Below, piece by piece: positions 27,394 to 37,396 of a DNA stretch of 64,000 nucleotides (the stretch's first letter is position 1; each line of letters opens with the position of its first letter). Location of the stretch: the NCBI RefSeq assembly GCF_002135235.1, contig NZ_NEGB01000005.1:1-64000 (forward strand), in the 5' to 3' direction. Made by a program: the position numbers and the translations under genes. This DNA comes from Acinetobacter silvestris (GTDB lineage: Bacteria > Pseudomonadota > Gammaproteobacteria > Pseudomonadales > Moraxellaceae). The notes beneath the pieces are model-generated. The model had not been told where the DNA came from and did not search any database. It saw only the letters and a program-made list of their open reading frames with translations.

Positions 27394-29148
27394 ATGGCTC
27401 ATTCAAAGTTTAAAGTTCTTACCTTTTTGCCAGCTTGGCAATGGTTAAAAGACTATGATTCGCCTACATTTAAAGCTGATTTACTCGCTTCACTCATTGT
27501 CATCGCCATGCTTGTCCCGCAGGGTATGGCTTATGCCATAGTTGCAGGCTTACCTCCAATTACTGGGTTATACGCAAGTATTCTTCCGATGATCATCTAT
27601 GCATTGATTGGTGGCAGTTCTACACTGTCTATTGGCCCTGTTGCATTAATTTCAATGATGACTTTTGCGACATTGAGTCCATTGTTTGAAGTTGGATCAG
27701 CAATATATATTCAGGCAGCATGCTTACTTGCATTAATGGTCGGCATCATTTCCTTCTTACTGGGTATTTTTAAATTTGGTTTTTTAATTCGTTTAATTAG
27801 TCATCCCGTAATTAAAAGTTTCATTATTGCTTCGGCTGTTCTCATCGCCTTTAGTCAAATTAAATTATTATTTGATATCCCTTTAAAAGCCGATAATATT
27901 TCTAGTTTTATAGTCAGTACTTGGCAATATTTTCCTTATACGAATATCGCAACTTTTGTATTTGGAATGATTTCTATTTTATTCCTTGTTTTAACGCCTA
28001 AATTACTAAATTCAGCTTTTTTTTCCAAGAAAGTCTCAAGCGCTGTACGCTCAAATTTAACAAAAGCCTTGCCATTAATTTTGGTCTTTGCTTCTATTTT
28101 ATTGGTACATTTTGCTCATTTGGATCATTTAGGGATTAAAACAGTGGGTGAAATCCCTTCAGAATTTCCTCCCATCAATATGCCATATTGGTCATGGGCA
28201 TTAATTGTTAAACTGTTCCCTGGTGCAGTGATGATTGCCATGGTGAGCTTTGTGGAATCTATTTCCATTGCACAAGCGACCGCATTCCAAAAGCGTAAAA
28301 ACCTCAATAGTAACCAAGAGCTTATCGCATTAGGTTTAGCAAATATAGGGGCGGGTCTCTCCTCCTCTTTCCCTGTCACCGGTAGTTTATCCCGTACAGT
28401 GGTCAATGCTGATGCAGGCGCAAAAACACCAATGGCAGGTGTAATTTCCTCAATCTTTATTATTATTGTCAGTCTATATTTTACTGGATTATTCCGTGAA
28501 TTACCGCTAGCGATTTTAGCTGCAACAATCATGGTATCTATTTGGAAGTTGGTTGATTTTAAACCTTTTTTCGAGACATGGCATTATTCCAAAGCAGATG
28601 GTATTGCCATGTGGGTAACATTTTTTGGGGTACTTTGTTTTGATATTTCTACAGGTTTAATTATCGGGGTAATTTCAACATTTATACTTTTACTATGGCG
28701 AATCAGCCGCCCACATATTGCAGTCATTGGCTTAATACAAGATACGCAGCACTTTAGAAATATAAGCCGTCATAACGTTATTACCAATCCTCAAATTGTT
28801 TCAATACGAATTGATGAAAGTCTCACTTTTTTAAATGCCAATGCTTTAATGGAATTTATTATTGCTGAAGTAAGCCAAAATACCCTGCTGAAACATGTCA
28901 TCATTAATTGTTCCAGTATCAGTTCTATAGATTTAAGCGCACTGGAAACTTTAGAAGAAATTAACGAAGAATTATTAAAATTAGATATTCAATTGCATTT
29001 TTCGGAAGTAAAAGGCCCTGTGATGGACAAATTGCAGCACTCTAAATTATTACAGCATCTTAGAGGTAAAATTTTTCTTTCACACTTTCAAGCCGTTCAA
29101 GAATTAGAAGCTGAAATTTCCTATTCACAGACATCGTATATGATCTAA
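27394..29148 (+). CDS. SulP-family anion transporter with STAS domain
   Basis: This 584-residue inner membrane protein has about 11-14 helices followed by a cytoplasmic STAS domain (about 440-560). The SulP signature is clear: LLASLIVIAMLVPQGMAYAIVAGLPPITGLYASI, then SFPVTGSLSRTVVNADAGAKTP. SulP proteins carry sulfate, bicarbonate or dicarboxylates. The upstream sulfide-sensor-type repressor suggests a sulfur anion, but the substrate cannot be assigned from sequence. Confidence 0.88.
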   Translation: MAHSKFKVLTFLPAWQWLKDYDSPTFKADLLASLIVIAMLVPQGMAYAIVAGLPPITGLYASILPMIIYALIGGSSTLSIGPVALISMMTFATLSPLFEVGSAIYIQAACLLALMVGIISFLLGIFKFGFLIRLISHPVIKSFIIASAVLIAFSQIKLLFDIPLKADNISSFIVSTWQYFPYTNIATFVFGMISILFLVLTPKLLNSAFFSKKVSSAVRSNLTKALPLILVFASILLVHFAHLDHLGIKTVGEIPSEFPPINMPYWSWALIVKLFPGAVMIAMVSFVESISIAQATAFQKRKNLNSNQELIALGLANIGAGLSSSFPVTGSLSRTVVNADAGAKTPMAGVISSIFIIIVSLYFTGLFRELPLAILAATIMVSIWKLVDFKPFFETWHYSKADGIAMWVTFFGVLCFDISTGLIIGVISTFILLLWRISRPHIAVIGLIQDTQHFRNISRHNVITNPQIVSIRIDESLTFLNANALMEFIIAEVSQNTLLKHVIINCSSISSIDLSALETLEEINEELLKLDIQLHFSEVKGPVMDKLQHSKLLQHLRGKIFLSHFQAVQELEAEISYSQTSYMI

Positions 29149-29315
29149 ATTTTTTCTGTTTTTTGGGTTTTATAAAAATTTTACAAAAAAACTTCTTATT
29201 TTTTAATATGATATTTTTTATCAACATTTTATTTTTAGCTGCAGCCATTTCGGTATAAAATAGCCGGCTTGTTTTTACTATTTTAAGCGCGAAAAGCTCT
29301 TGATAAGGCGCAATT

Positions 29316-30512
29316 ATGTTCTCAGCCCTTGCACGGTTAAGTCTAGTTACTCGTATTCTCATTGCCATTATTTTAGGTGGTTTGGTTGCAATTTTATTTC
29401 CTAATGTTGCACCCTATGTGAGTATTTTGGGTGATATCTTCATTAAGGCTTTAAAATCAGTTGCTCCAATTTTAGTCTTTGTTTTAGTGCTGGCATCCAT
29501 TACTAATTTTAAAGTGGGTGACGGTGCGAGCAATTTAAAACCTATTTTAATGATGTATGCGATTGGTATGTTATTAGCAGCGTTTAGTGCTGTTATTGCC
29601 AGTACCGCTTTTCCGAGTACGTTATTTTTATCAATCAGTCCAGAATCACAATTACAGCCCCCTGGAAGTATTGCTGAAGTTTTAAAAAATTTATTACTCA
29701 GCTTTATTACCAATCCAATTACAGCACTACATGAAGCAAACTTCATTGGTATTTTGGCTTGGGCAGTGGGATTGGGTGTTTCACTTCGTCATAGTTCAGA
29801 TACGACCAAACGGGTGATTACCGATATTTCCGAAGCCGTAAATTCAATGATCCGTATGGTCATTAGTTTTGCGCCAGTCGGTATTTTTGGATTAGTCGTC
29901 ACGACATTTGCTCAAGCGGGCTTAGAGACCTTAGCAAATTATGCTCATTTAGTTATTGTATTAGTCGTAACTATGGTTTTTGTCGCATTGGTCATTAATC
30001 CGATACTGGTTGCATTTGTAATGCGCAATAATCCCTATCCGTTGGTTTTTAAATGCCTAAAAGAAAGTGGGATTACTGCATTTTTTACCCGAAGTTCGGC
30101 TGCGAATATTCCTGTAAATTTAGATTTGGCCAAGCGTTTGGGTGTCACTGAATCAACTGCGAGCGTTGCTATTCCACTAGGGGCGACCATTAATATGGCA
30201 GGTGCAGCAGTAACCATTACTGTGCTGACCTTGGCAGCTGTAAATACGCTAAATATTCATGTTGACTTTGTGACCATGATTATTTTATCGGTAGTTTCAG
30301 TTATTACCGCATGTGGTGCATCTGGTGTTGCCGGTGGTTCATTATTACTGATTCCTATCGCTTGTGGTTTATTTGGTATCCCAACTGAAGTTTCAATGCA
30401 AATTGTTGCCATTGGTATGGTCATTAGCGTATTACAAGATTCAACTGAAACAGCATTAAACTCTTCTACTGATATCTTATTTACTGCAGCTGTCGATTTA
30501 AGTAAAAAGTAA
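29316..30512 (+). CDS. sstT: Na+/serine-threonine symporter SstT
   Basis: This 398-residue member of the dicarboxylate/amino acid:cation symporter family imports serine and threonine with sodium. SstT hallmarks are [15 protein letters not shown] near the start, [40 protein letters not shown], and [21 protein letters not shown]. It is monocistronic, with a TATAAAAT-containing stretch about 65 bp upstream. Length and motifs match the Escherichia protein class well. Confidence 0.9.
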   Translation: MFSALARLSLVTRILIAIILGGLVAILFPNVAPYVSILGDIFIKALKSVAPILVFVLVLASITNFKVGDGASNLKPILMMYAIGMLLAAFSAVIASTAFPSTLFLSISPESQLQPPGSIAEVLKNLLLSFITNPITALHEANFIGILAWAVGLGVSLRHSSDTTKRVITDISEAVNSMIRMVISFAPVGIFGLVVTTFAQAGLETLANYAHLVIVLVVTMVFVALVINPILVAFVMRNNPYPLVFKCLKESGITAFFTRSSAANIPVNLDLAKRLGVTESTASVAIPLGATINMAGAAVTITVLTLAAVNTLNIHVDFVTMIILSVVSVITACGASGVAGGSLLLIPIACGLFGIPTEVSMQIVAIGMVISVLQDSTETALNSSTDILFTAAVDLSKK

Positions 30513-30744
30513 TATATGGATTCATATGGTATTTCTATTTTGACATCCCTATGCCTTTAACATTTTCCTATTTGGATTCAACCTGATGCTGTCATGCTCG
30601 CAACTCATGCGGGCATGATTAATCACTCTGCTTGATTAGAACCTTGCATCAAACTTTCACATGTGATGGGTAATGTCAGCCTATTGGCGTGAGCGCTTGT
30701 CTCTCAATACTTCGATCCATATATGAATCTTACCCAAATTTATT
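30513..30744. other. intergenic with a hairpin
   Basis: CATGCTCGC and GCGGGCATG (about 30594-30618) form a 9-bp stem with one G-T pair, likely a terminator-like or processing hairpin after sstT; no T run follows. Nothing else was recognised before the small hydrophobic frame. Confidence 0.4.
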
Positions 30745-30885
30745 TTGAGGATTATTGCAACCCTGCTCTATCCTTATTTACAATTAAATACCTTCCTTTT
30801 ACCCGCAGCACTAGTTTTACTTTATGCGTGGTATATTGGTGGCGATATTTTCAAAATTCTTTTGCTCAAAAGTAATGGTTGGTAG
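30745..30885 (+). CDS. possible small hydrophobic protein (46 residues)
   Basis: A TTG-started frame encodes a very hydrophobic peptide with LLPAALVLLYAWYIGGDIF, consistent with one transmembrane helix, and ends 5 bp before the DUF2058 start. There is no clear ribosome site and the start is uncertain, so it may be a decayed gene or a chance frame. Confidence 0.3.
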   Translation: MRIIATLLYPYLQLNTFLLPAALVLLYAWYIGGDIFKILLLKSNGW

Positions 30886-30890
30886 TTAAA

Positions 30891-31427
30891 ATGGTTAAAA
30901 ATGCGTTACAAGCTCAGTTGCTCAAAGCTGGCTTAGTTGATAATAAAAAAGCAAAAAAACTGTCTAAACAGGTGCAACATGAGCAACGAACGGGTCAGAG
31001 CAGTGAAACTGAACTTAAAGCTAAAATTGAGCAAGATAAACAGGAAAAAATTGCAAAAGATCAATCGTTAAATATGGAGAAACAACGCCAACTTGACGAG
31101 AAAGCCCTTAAAGCTTCAATCATCCAAATGATTAGTCAACATCAAATTAAAGATACCGATGGTGACGTTGCTTACCAATTCATTGATGATGCTAAAATTA
31201 AGAAGGTCTATATTAATCAGCAAATCTATAATGCCCTAGTTTCAGGAAGTTTGATTATTGCCAAAGATCATGATCGTTATGCTTTTTTACCGAAAGAACT
31301 CGCAGAGCGAATCAATGAGAAAATGCAAGGTTTCTTAATTATGAATAATTCTGAAAAAAATGAAGAAATTACTGAAGAAGTAGATCCTTATGCTGCTTAT
31401 GTCATTCCAGATGATTTGATGTGGTAA
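30891..31427 (+). CDS. DUF2058 family nucleoid-associated-like protein (YaiL-like)
   Basis: This is a soluble, highly charged protein of 178 residues from ATG 30891 (MVKNALQAQLLKAGLV); an upstream TTG at 30879 adds four residues not needed by the family. The DUF2058 pattern is VKNALQAQLLKAGLVDNKKAKKLSKQ, a Lys/Gln/Glu-rich coiled-coil-prone middle (about 25-75), and a C-terminal VAYQFIDDAKIKKVYINQQIYNALVSG. The family is conserved in gammaproteobacteria with unknown function. It ends in a bidirectional terminator. Confidence 0.85.
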   Translation: MVKNALQAQLLKAGLVDNKKAKKLSKQVQHEQRTGQSSETELKAKIEQDKQEKIAKDQSLNMEKQRQLDEKALKASIIQMISQHQIKDTDGDVAYQFIDDAKIKKVYINQQIYNALVSGSLIIAKDHDRYAFLPKELAERINEKMQGFLIMNNSEKNEEITEEVDPYAAYVIPDDLMW

Positions 31428-31482
31428 GTTTATAATCCAAGGTGCTTAGTGATTTAAGCACAATAAAATACATAGAAAATTA

Positions 31483-31509
31483 AAAACCAGCGAAATTAGC
31501 GCTGGTTTT
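31483..31509. terminator. bidirectional terminator
   Basis: AAAACCAGCG (31483-31492) and CGCTGGTTTT (31500-31509) make a 10-bp stem with a 7-base loop and T tracts on both strands, serving the convergent genes. A second small hairpin (GTGCTTA/TAAGCAC) precedes it. Confidence 0.85.
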
Positions 31510-31521
31510 TATATGAAAAAG

Positions 31522-32223
31522 TTAACCTTTTTGAGAGTGGGACAACAGCCATATGATTGCTGTATCAAATAGCTTCACTCCATCCGGATTTAAATTGGTG
31601 AAAGTGTCATTATTTAAAAAAAACATCATCCTTTTTGCAGGTGCAACAGTTTCATAATCCATTGTAGCTCCCTTTTCATAAGCCCAAATGGCAGGTTTTT
31701 CTGGTTGGCCATAAATGGTTGCGATGATCGTTGCACCTAAACCTGGTTTCCCCCAACTCATTGGTGCTTGAGCTTGATAGACATTTAATGTTCCTGCAGC
31801 TAAATTAGCCGATAAAGGATGTGGTGCATTCACCATCCATAAATGTCGATCTTTTTCAACTTCACCAAAGTCGGTATCTGAACGTTTTCCTGTCATTGCC
31901 AAATCATCTAGATAATCATTTTCCCAAGTCAGTAAAGGAATTGCTAATTGTCGCCATCCTTGCTTCAAATTTTTTGAAGCAACCGTTGAAGAAATAATAA
32001 CTAAATCGATATTCTTAATTTGATTAGGTGATTGAGTCTGATCTACGACTTGAACATCATAGCCCAAATTTTGTAGATGTTTCTGAATCGCAAAATCAGT
32101 AACTGCTGATAGACTTTTAATTTGAGAAACAAGCATAATATTAGCTGATTTCGCAAAAATAGAATTTGCAGTTAGCATACAAATACTCATCGTGATTAAT
32201 TTTAAAAATAGCTTTATCAACAT
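31522..32223 (-). CDS. exported protein with glutamine-amidotransferase-like (ThuA-like) fold
   Basis: This 233-residue protein has a signal peptide (about residues 1-24, ending SIFAKSA). The mature part looks like an alpha/beta flavodoxin or amidotransferase-like domain: IMLVSQIKSLSAVTDFAIQ, LVIISSTVAS, LLTWENDYLDDLAMTG, APHPLSANLAAG, and LFDTAIIWLLS at the end. No catalytic Cys triad is seen, so an enzymatic role is unproven. It lies 63 bp after the TonB-dependent receptor on the same strand and may be co-expressed. Function unknown. Confidence 0.55.
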   Translation of the reverse strand: MLIKLFLKLITMSICMLTANSIFAKSANIMLVSQIKSLSAVTDFAIQKHLQNLGYDVQVVDQTQSPNQIKNIDLVIISSTVASKNLKQGWRQLAIPLLTWENDYLDDLAMTGKRSDTDFGEVEKDRHLWMVNAPHPLSANLAAGTLNVYQAQAPMSWGKPGLGATIIATIYGQPEKPAIWAYEKGATMDYETVAPAKRMMFFLNNDTFTNLNPDGVKLFDTAIIWLLSHSQKG

Positions 32224-32286
32224 TAATACTCTTTTAATGGAGCAATCACAGTAACGTAATTGCTCCTATTTAATCTTTCAAAATCA

Positions 32287-34437
32287 TTAGAATTTTACAG
32301 TTGCACGTAAAACAGCTTGACGAGAATCACCTTGAGAAACTGTTAGGTTATTCACACTGGCTGTGTAATATGTAGTATCGAACATATTATTCAAATTCAA
32401 TTTAAAATTAACATCTTGCTTTGCAATTTTAGTGTCATAACTAATAAAAGCATTGGCAATGGTATAATCTGGTAAGATAAATTTATTCTCAGTATCACCC
32501 GCACGTTTACCAACATAATTTCCAGCAAGACCCATTCGCAGTTGACCATTTAAGAAGTCACCATAATTATAAACCAGTGCTAAAGATGTGGTATTTTTTG
32601 CAACATTACCTAAACGGTTACCTACAAGGCTCGCCTTTTCATCTTCTTTAATTCCTGCATCTGTATAAGCATAGGTTAAAGTTGCATCGAGTTGATCGGT
32701 TAAACGCCCAGTAAGGTCAAGTTCTACACCTTTTGAGCCAACCTCGCCTGCTGTATGTAATTGAGTTTCACCATTCACCGTAATGGTATTCAATACATTT
32801 TGCTTTTTAATGTTATATAAGGCGAAATTGGCCTGTATACGATTATTTAACTCATATTTAGCACCTAATTCATAAGACTTAGACTTTTCAGGAGCAAGAT
32901 TAGAGTCAATCACTTCACCGCTCATAGGAGCAATTGATGAAGATGGTTTAAGCGACTCGGTATAACTACCATATAGTGATAGTTGATCATTCCACTTATA
33001 AACTAAACCAGCATGAGGTAACCATGCATGATCATCCGTATTGGTATTTAAGCTAAATGGCCGTCCGCGTCCAGCCTGTTGTTGATATGCAAGATAACGT
33101 CCACCGAGTACAGCAATCCACTGATCATTTAAATGAATTGCATCCTGTAGATAAAAACCATAGGTATGGAGTTTATCCATTTGATCACTATCCGATGCAA
33201 CAATATTTTTCGAGGGCTCGACTTGACCAAAAATTGGATTTAAATAATCCAATGTCGAAGTATTACCGCGCACCATATCAGGTCTAAAATATTTACGATA
33301 TTCAATATCAGTTCCAAGTTGAATATCATTTTTTAAGCCAAAAATATTCATTGACCCATTTAAATAAGCTTGTGCTGCACTATCTACACTTTCAGCATTT
33401 AAGGTGGCATCAGTACGACGGGTGACGGTATGTTTGATAGTATCCAGTTTAGTTATACGGAGTTGATTGGCATCATAGCTTTCATAGTTATAGCTATACC
33501 CTAAATGCGCACTCCAATTGTCATTAATTTTATGGTCAACAGACAATTGTGCTAAATGATCTTCACCTTGCATTTGGTTGAAAGCTTCGTCTAAACGTGT
33601 ATATTTTGAGATAGGTAAGGCTTTACCAGTGTTTAAATCAAAAACTGTTGAACGATCAAATGGCACATTAAAATCACGATATTGATAACTTAAATTAACT
33701 TGAGTTTGTCCATTATCCCAAGCCAAAGATGGTGCAATTAAAGTTTGTTTTGAATTACCAAAATTACGCCAATAGTCTGCATCAGAACGGTCCACAATCA
33801 ATCGATATGCAAAATTACTATTCTCTATCGCACCTGTGGTATCAAAACTTGCACCATAACCATTTTTACCTGCTTCATAGCTTGAACCATACAATGAAAC
33901 TTCTGTACTTTGTTCTTTCAAAGGCTTTTTAGTAACCACATTTATAACGCCACCAGGGTCCATAATACCGTAAAGTAAAGAAGCTGGACCTTTCAATACT
34001 TCAACTTGATCAACGGCTGCATTCATTACGCGACCTTGAACAATTGGCATACCATTGACCATAATTGAACCGTCTCGGTTATCTCCGAAACCACGTTTCA
34101 TAACGGTATCTTGTGTTCCACCCAGAGTATTTCCTTGGGTAATACCACTCACTTGTGTCAGTGCATTATCTAAATTGGCAGGGTCATAATCCTGAATATA
34201 TTGTTTTGAAACAATATTTACAGTTTGAGGTATTTCTAGATTTTTTGTATTACCTCTTAGTGTACTACCTGAAGATTGAGCCAAATAATGTGATATATCA
34301 TCACTTTGTGCTATGACTTGAATGGTTTCGAGTTGCTGAATACTTTGTTGTTCTGTTGCATGTGTGATGCTCGGAAGAATGCAACCAAAACTAAATAATA
34401 ATTTAATGCTAAGACTTAAAGTGTTTGATTTACGCAC
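32287..34437 (-). CDS. TonB-dependent siderophore receptor
   Basis: This 716-residue outer membrane receptor has a signal peptide to about residue 27, an N-terminal TonB box region (TIQVIAQSD), a plug domain (about 60-170, with MVNGMPIVQGRV and VEVLKGPASLLYGIMDPGGVINVVTKKP), and a 22-strand barrel ending in an aromatic residue (VLRATVKF). It matches the FhuA/FoxA/ferric-siderophore group. A Fur box lies about 72 bp upstream, so expression should rise under iron limitation. Ligand is unknown; no siderophore biosynthesis genes are nearby. Confidence 0.9.
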   Translation of the reverse strand: MRKSNTLSLSIKLLFSFGCILPSITHATEQQSIQQLETIQVIAQSDDISHYLAQSSGSTLRGNTKNLEIPQTVNIVSKQYIQDYDPANLDNALTQVSGITQGNTLGGTQDTVMKRGFGDNRDGSIMVNGMPIVQGRVMNAAVDQVEVLKGPASLLYGIMDPGGVINVVTKKPLKEQSTEVSLYGSSYEAGKNGYGASFDTTGAIENSNFAYRLIVDRSDADYWRNFGNSKQTLIAPSLAWDNGQTQVNLSYQYRDFNVPFDRSTVFDLNTGKALPISKYTRLDEAFNQMQGEDHLAQLSVDHKINDNWSAHLGYSYNYESYDANQLRITKLDTIKHTVTRRTDATLNAESVDSAAQAYLNGSMNIFGLKNDIQLGTDIEYRKYFRPDMVRGNTSTLDYLNPIFGQVEPSKNIVASDSDQMDKLHTYGFYLQDAIHLNDQWIAVLGGRYLAYQQQAGRGRPFSLNTNTDDHAWLPHAGLVYKWNDQLSLYGSYTESLKPSSSIAPMSGEVIDSNLAPEKSKSYELGAKYELNNRIQANFALYNIKKQNVLNTITVNGETQLHTAGEVGSKGVELDLTGRLTDQLDATLTYAYTDAGIKEDEKASLVGNRLGNVAKNTTSLALVYNYGDFLNGQLRMGLAGNYVGKRAGDTENKFILPDYTIANAFISYDTKIAKQDVNFKLNLNNMFDTTYYTASVNNLTVSQGDSRQAVLRATVKF

Positions 34438-34508
34438 AGATATCTCAATATTGAAGTGGGAGAATTAAATTGGATATATTTTCCACAGATATTTCACTAT
34501 CTAGGTCA

Positions 34509-34527
34509 GATAATGAGAATCACTTGT
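34509..34527 (-). promoter_or_regulatory. Fur box
   Basis: GATAATGAGAATCACTTGT matches the 19-bp Fur consensus at 14 positions, upstream of the TonB-dependent receptor. It explains iron regulation of the receptor. Confidence 0.75.
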
Positions 34528-34995
34528 ATTATACTTATCATAATATTTTAAATCCAATACAACCATTGATAAAAATCATAGGATATTGATTGCTTTATTT
34601 TAATAATTATTTGGTAAGGTAATGCAGTTATTATCAAATCAATATCTAGACAGATAAACAATCTATACTGACGGTCTTTAATCAACAATTAGAAAATCAA
34701 TCGGTATATAATTGCAGATGCTTCATCAATATTGGTGCATTTAGACGGTGTAGAGATAGATATACCTTAAGGAACAGACTCAAAATTTATTGCTAATCGT
34801 GTGTCAATGCCAACCTTTTAGCAATATCAAATTTAGAATAGTTATGAAAGCTTCGATTAGGTATATTCGATACTTTAATGATGATTATTCCCGCATGTGA
34901 CTTAAGTATGTATCAAACACACCTTTGGTTTCACTCCTCGATCGCCATCTATGCGCATGTATTGACAAATAATATCAACACCATAAGAGAATTTT
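34528..34995. other. intergenic, no intact gene
   Basis: The sequence is A/T-rich. A short frame near 34695-34770 reads ADASSILVHLDGVEIDIP before a stop and may be the tail of a decayed gene, but this is weak. The end of the gap holds the promoter and start region of the ABC transporter, with AAGAGAA before its ATG. Confidence 0.35.
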
Positions 34996-36849
34996 ATGCT
35001 GCAATGGTTCGAAAAATTAGTTGACCCCTATCCATCTAAAGGTTTAAACGAACCATTGCCACAAAAGTTTTTTCCTTTTGTTTGGCAAGCGGCTCATGGG
35101 GTAAAACGCTATTTATTGGTACTTATTTTACTAACTGCTGCCACTGCAAGTTTTGAAGCAATCTTTTTCTCTCAGATAGGACATTTGGTCGATTGGCTTA
35201 CTCAGTCTAAACCAGAGAATTTTCTACAGAACCATAAATCAAATCTGATCGTACTCAGTTTCTTCTTATTTGGTAATATTTTATTTGCCAGTATGCAATC
35301 TGTAATACGTCATCAAATTTTATATAGTAGCTTTCCAATGCGTTTGCGTTGGAGATTTCATAACTTATTATTATTACAAGGTTTAGATTTTTTTCATAAC
35401 GATTTTGCAGGACGGCTTTCTGCCAAAGTGATGCAAACCTCACTTGCTGTTCGTGAGTTTTGGGTCATTTTAGGTGATATGCTCACCTATGTTATTATTT
35501 ATTTTATTACCATTAGTATTGTATTTGGTTCAATTTCACCCATTCTATTATTACCATTGTTTTTATGGTTAATTCTATTTGTTAGTTCTGCGTGCTTTTT
35601 TATTCCCAAACTAGGTAAAATCTCCAAAGAACAAGCCGATGCACGTGCTGTTATGACAGGTCGTGTTACAGATGCTTATACCAATATTCAGACAGTAAAA
35701 CTTTTCGCACATGCAGGTCGTGAAAGCCAATATGCAAAAGAATCCATGCAAGAATTTATGCGCACTGTCTTTAAGCAAATGCGTTTGGGTACACTTTATG
35801 AAATAAGTACCAATATTTTGACAGCAGTTTTATTTTTTGGTGTATTGGGAACAGCTGTTTGGCTATGGTTACAAGGTCAGGCTGCAATTGGTGTTATCGC
35901 CGCAACTACAGCGATGATTCTTAAATTAAATAGTATGGCATCATTTATGATGTGGCAGACTTCTGCTCTGTTTGAAAATGTTGGAACCATTCAAGATGGG
36001 ATGATGACACTGGGTAAGCCCATCAATATTCAAGATAAAGAAGATGCCAAACCGCTAAAAATTAGTGCGGGTGAAATTAAATTTGAAGACGTTACTTTTG
36101 CTTATAATGATAAAAATGTCATTGATCATTTTAATTTAACCATTCAACCAGGCGAAAAAATTGGTATTGTCGGCCGTTCCGGTGCTGGTAAATCAACGCT
36201 CATTCAGTTACTACTACATTTTTACACCATCAACCAAGGTCGTATTTCTATCGATGGACAAAATATAGAAGATATTACCCAAGATAGTTTACATAAAAAT
36301 ATTGCCTTAGTTACACAAGATACCTCGTTATTACATCGTTCTGTAGCAGAAAATATTAAATATGGACGACCCGATGCATCAGATGAAGAAATGTATGAGG
36401 CTGTTCGTAAAGCTAAAGCCGAGGAATTTATTCCAAGTTTGACTGACTTGCGTGGTAAAAAAGGTTATGAAGCGTATGTCGGTGAACGTGGCGTAAAATT
36501 ATCAGGTGGACAACGCCAACGGATTGCAATTGCTCGAGTATTTTTAAAAGATGCGCCAATTCTGATTTTAGATGAAGCAACCAGTGCTTTAGATTCTGAA
36601 GTTGAGGCTGCGATTCAATCCAGTTTAGATGATTTAATGGCGGGTAAAACGGTCATTGCCATTGCTCATCGTTTATCGACCATTGCACAGATGGATCGTT
36701 TAATTGTATTAGATCAGGGGCATATTGCGGAGCAAGGAACGCATGAAGAACTCATTGCACAGCATGGTATTTATGCACAGCTTTGGCAGCGTCAAACAGG
36801 TGGTTTTTTAGTAGAACAACAGCAAATAAAGAACAAGGAACAAGTTTAA
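34996..36849 (+). CDS. ABC exporter, fused membrane and ATPase domains
   Basis: This 617-residue half-transporter works as a homodimer. Six membrane helices (about 40-320) precede the ATPase domain (about 355-595) with Walker A GRSGAGKS, Q-loop LVTQDTSLL, signature LSGGQRQRIAIARVF, Walker B ILILDEATSALD and switch His in AHRLS. The family includes lipid, peptide and drug exporters; the substrate is not evident. The next gene starts 1 bp after it, so the pair is probably co-transcribed. Confidence 0.88.
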   Translation: MLQWFEKLVDPYPSKGLNEPLPQKFFPFVWQAAHGVKRYLLVLILLTAATASFEAIFFSQIGHLVDWLTQSKPENFLQNHKSNLIVLSFFLFGNILFASMQSVIRHQILYSSFPMRLRWRFHNLLLLQGLDFFHNDFAGRLSAKVMQTSLAVREFWVILGDMLTYVIIYFITISIVFGSISPILLLPLFLWLILFVSSACFFIPKLGKISKEQADARAVMTGRVTDAYTNIQTVKLFAHAGRESQYAKESMQEFMRTVFKQMRLGTLYEISTNILTAVLFFGVLGTAVWLWLQGQAAIGVIAATTAMILKLNSMASFMMWQTSALFENVGTIQDGMMTLGKPINIQDKEDAKPLKISAGEIKFEDVTFAYNDKNVIDHFNLTIQPGEKIGIVGRSGAGKSTLIQLLLHFYTINQGRISIDGQNIEDITQDSLHKNIALVTQDTSLLHRSVAENIKYGRPDASDEEMYEAVRKAKAEEFIPSLTDLRGKKGYEAYVGERGVKLSGGQRQRIAIARVFLKDAPILILDEATSALDSEVEAAIQSSLDDLMAGKTVIAIAHRLSTIAQMDRLIVLDQGHIAEQGTHEELIAQHGIYAQLWQRQTGGFLVEQQQIKNKEQV

Positions 36850-36850
36850 T

Positions 36851-37294
36851 ATGTTGTATTTAGAAGATTTAAATATAGGGGATCATTTTCAAAGTCGTGA
36901 ATATGAAATCACTTTAGAAGAGGTTTTAGAATTTGCTCATAAATATGACCCTCAAGTCTTTCATACCGATGTTGAAAAAGCCAAGGAACATCCTATTTTT
37001 CAGGGTCTTGCCGCAAGTGGATGGCATACGTCAGCCATTACCATGCGTCTTTGGACTGAATGCTTTCCTATTGCGAAAGGTTTAATTGGTTCAGAATCCA
37101 GTCTACGTTGGCCAAAACCTACCCGCGTTGGCGATAAGATTCATGTAGAAGTCGAAATTGTCGCGATTACACCATCGAGAACTAAAATTGATCGTGCAAT
37201 TGTGACCTATGTAACCCAAGCAAAAAATCAATATGGCGATGTGTTACTCATTTCTACGACTAAAATTGTGGTATTTAAAAGAGAATTTGAATAA
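36851..37294 (+). CDS. MaoC-like (R)-hydratase / dehydratase
   Basis: This 147-residue single hot-dog domain resembles the MaoC hydratases acting on enoyl-CoA: YDPQVFHTDVEKAKEHPIF holds the catalytic Asp and His of the hydratase 2 motif (DPQxxHxD), followed by GLAASGWHTSAITMRL. It likely hydrates a short or medium enoyl-CoA. It starts 1 bp after the ABC exporter. The physiological substrate cannot be read. Confidence 0.85.
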   Translation: MLYLEDLNIGDHFQSREYEITLEEVLEFAHKYDPQVFHTDVEKAKEHPIFQGLAASGWHTSAITMRLWTECFPIAKGLIGSESSLRWPKPTRVGDKIHVEVEIVAITPSRTKIDRAIVTYVTQAKNQYGDVLLISTTKIVVFKREFE

Positions 37295-37396
37295 AGACAT
37301 TTTGTCTGTTAGACAATTTTTCTATGTCATGCCACAACTTCATGACAATATGTCGTTTAGCCAGCACGGATAATATGTGAGAGCAATGGATCGCAA

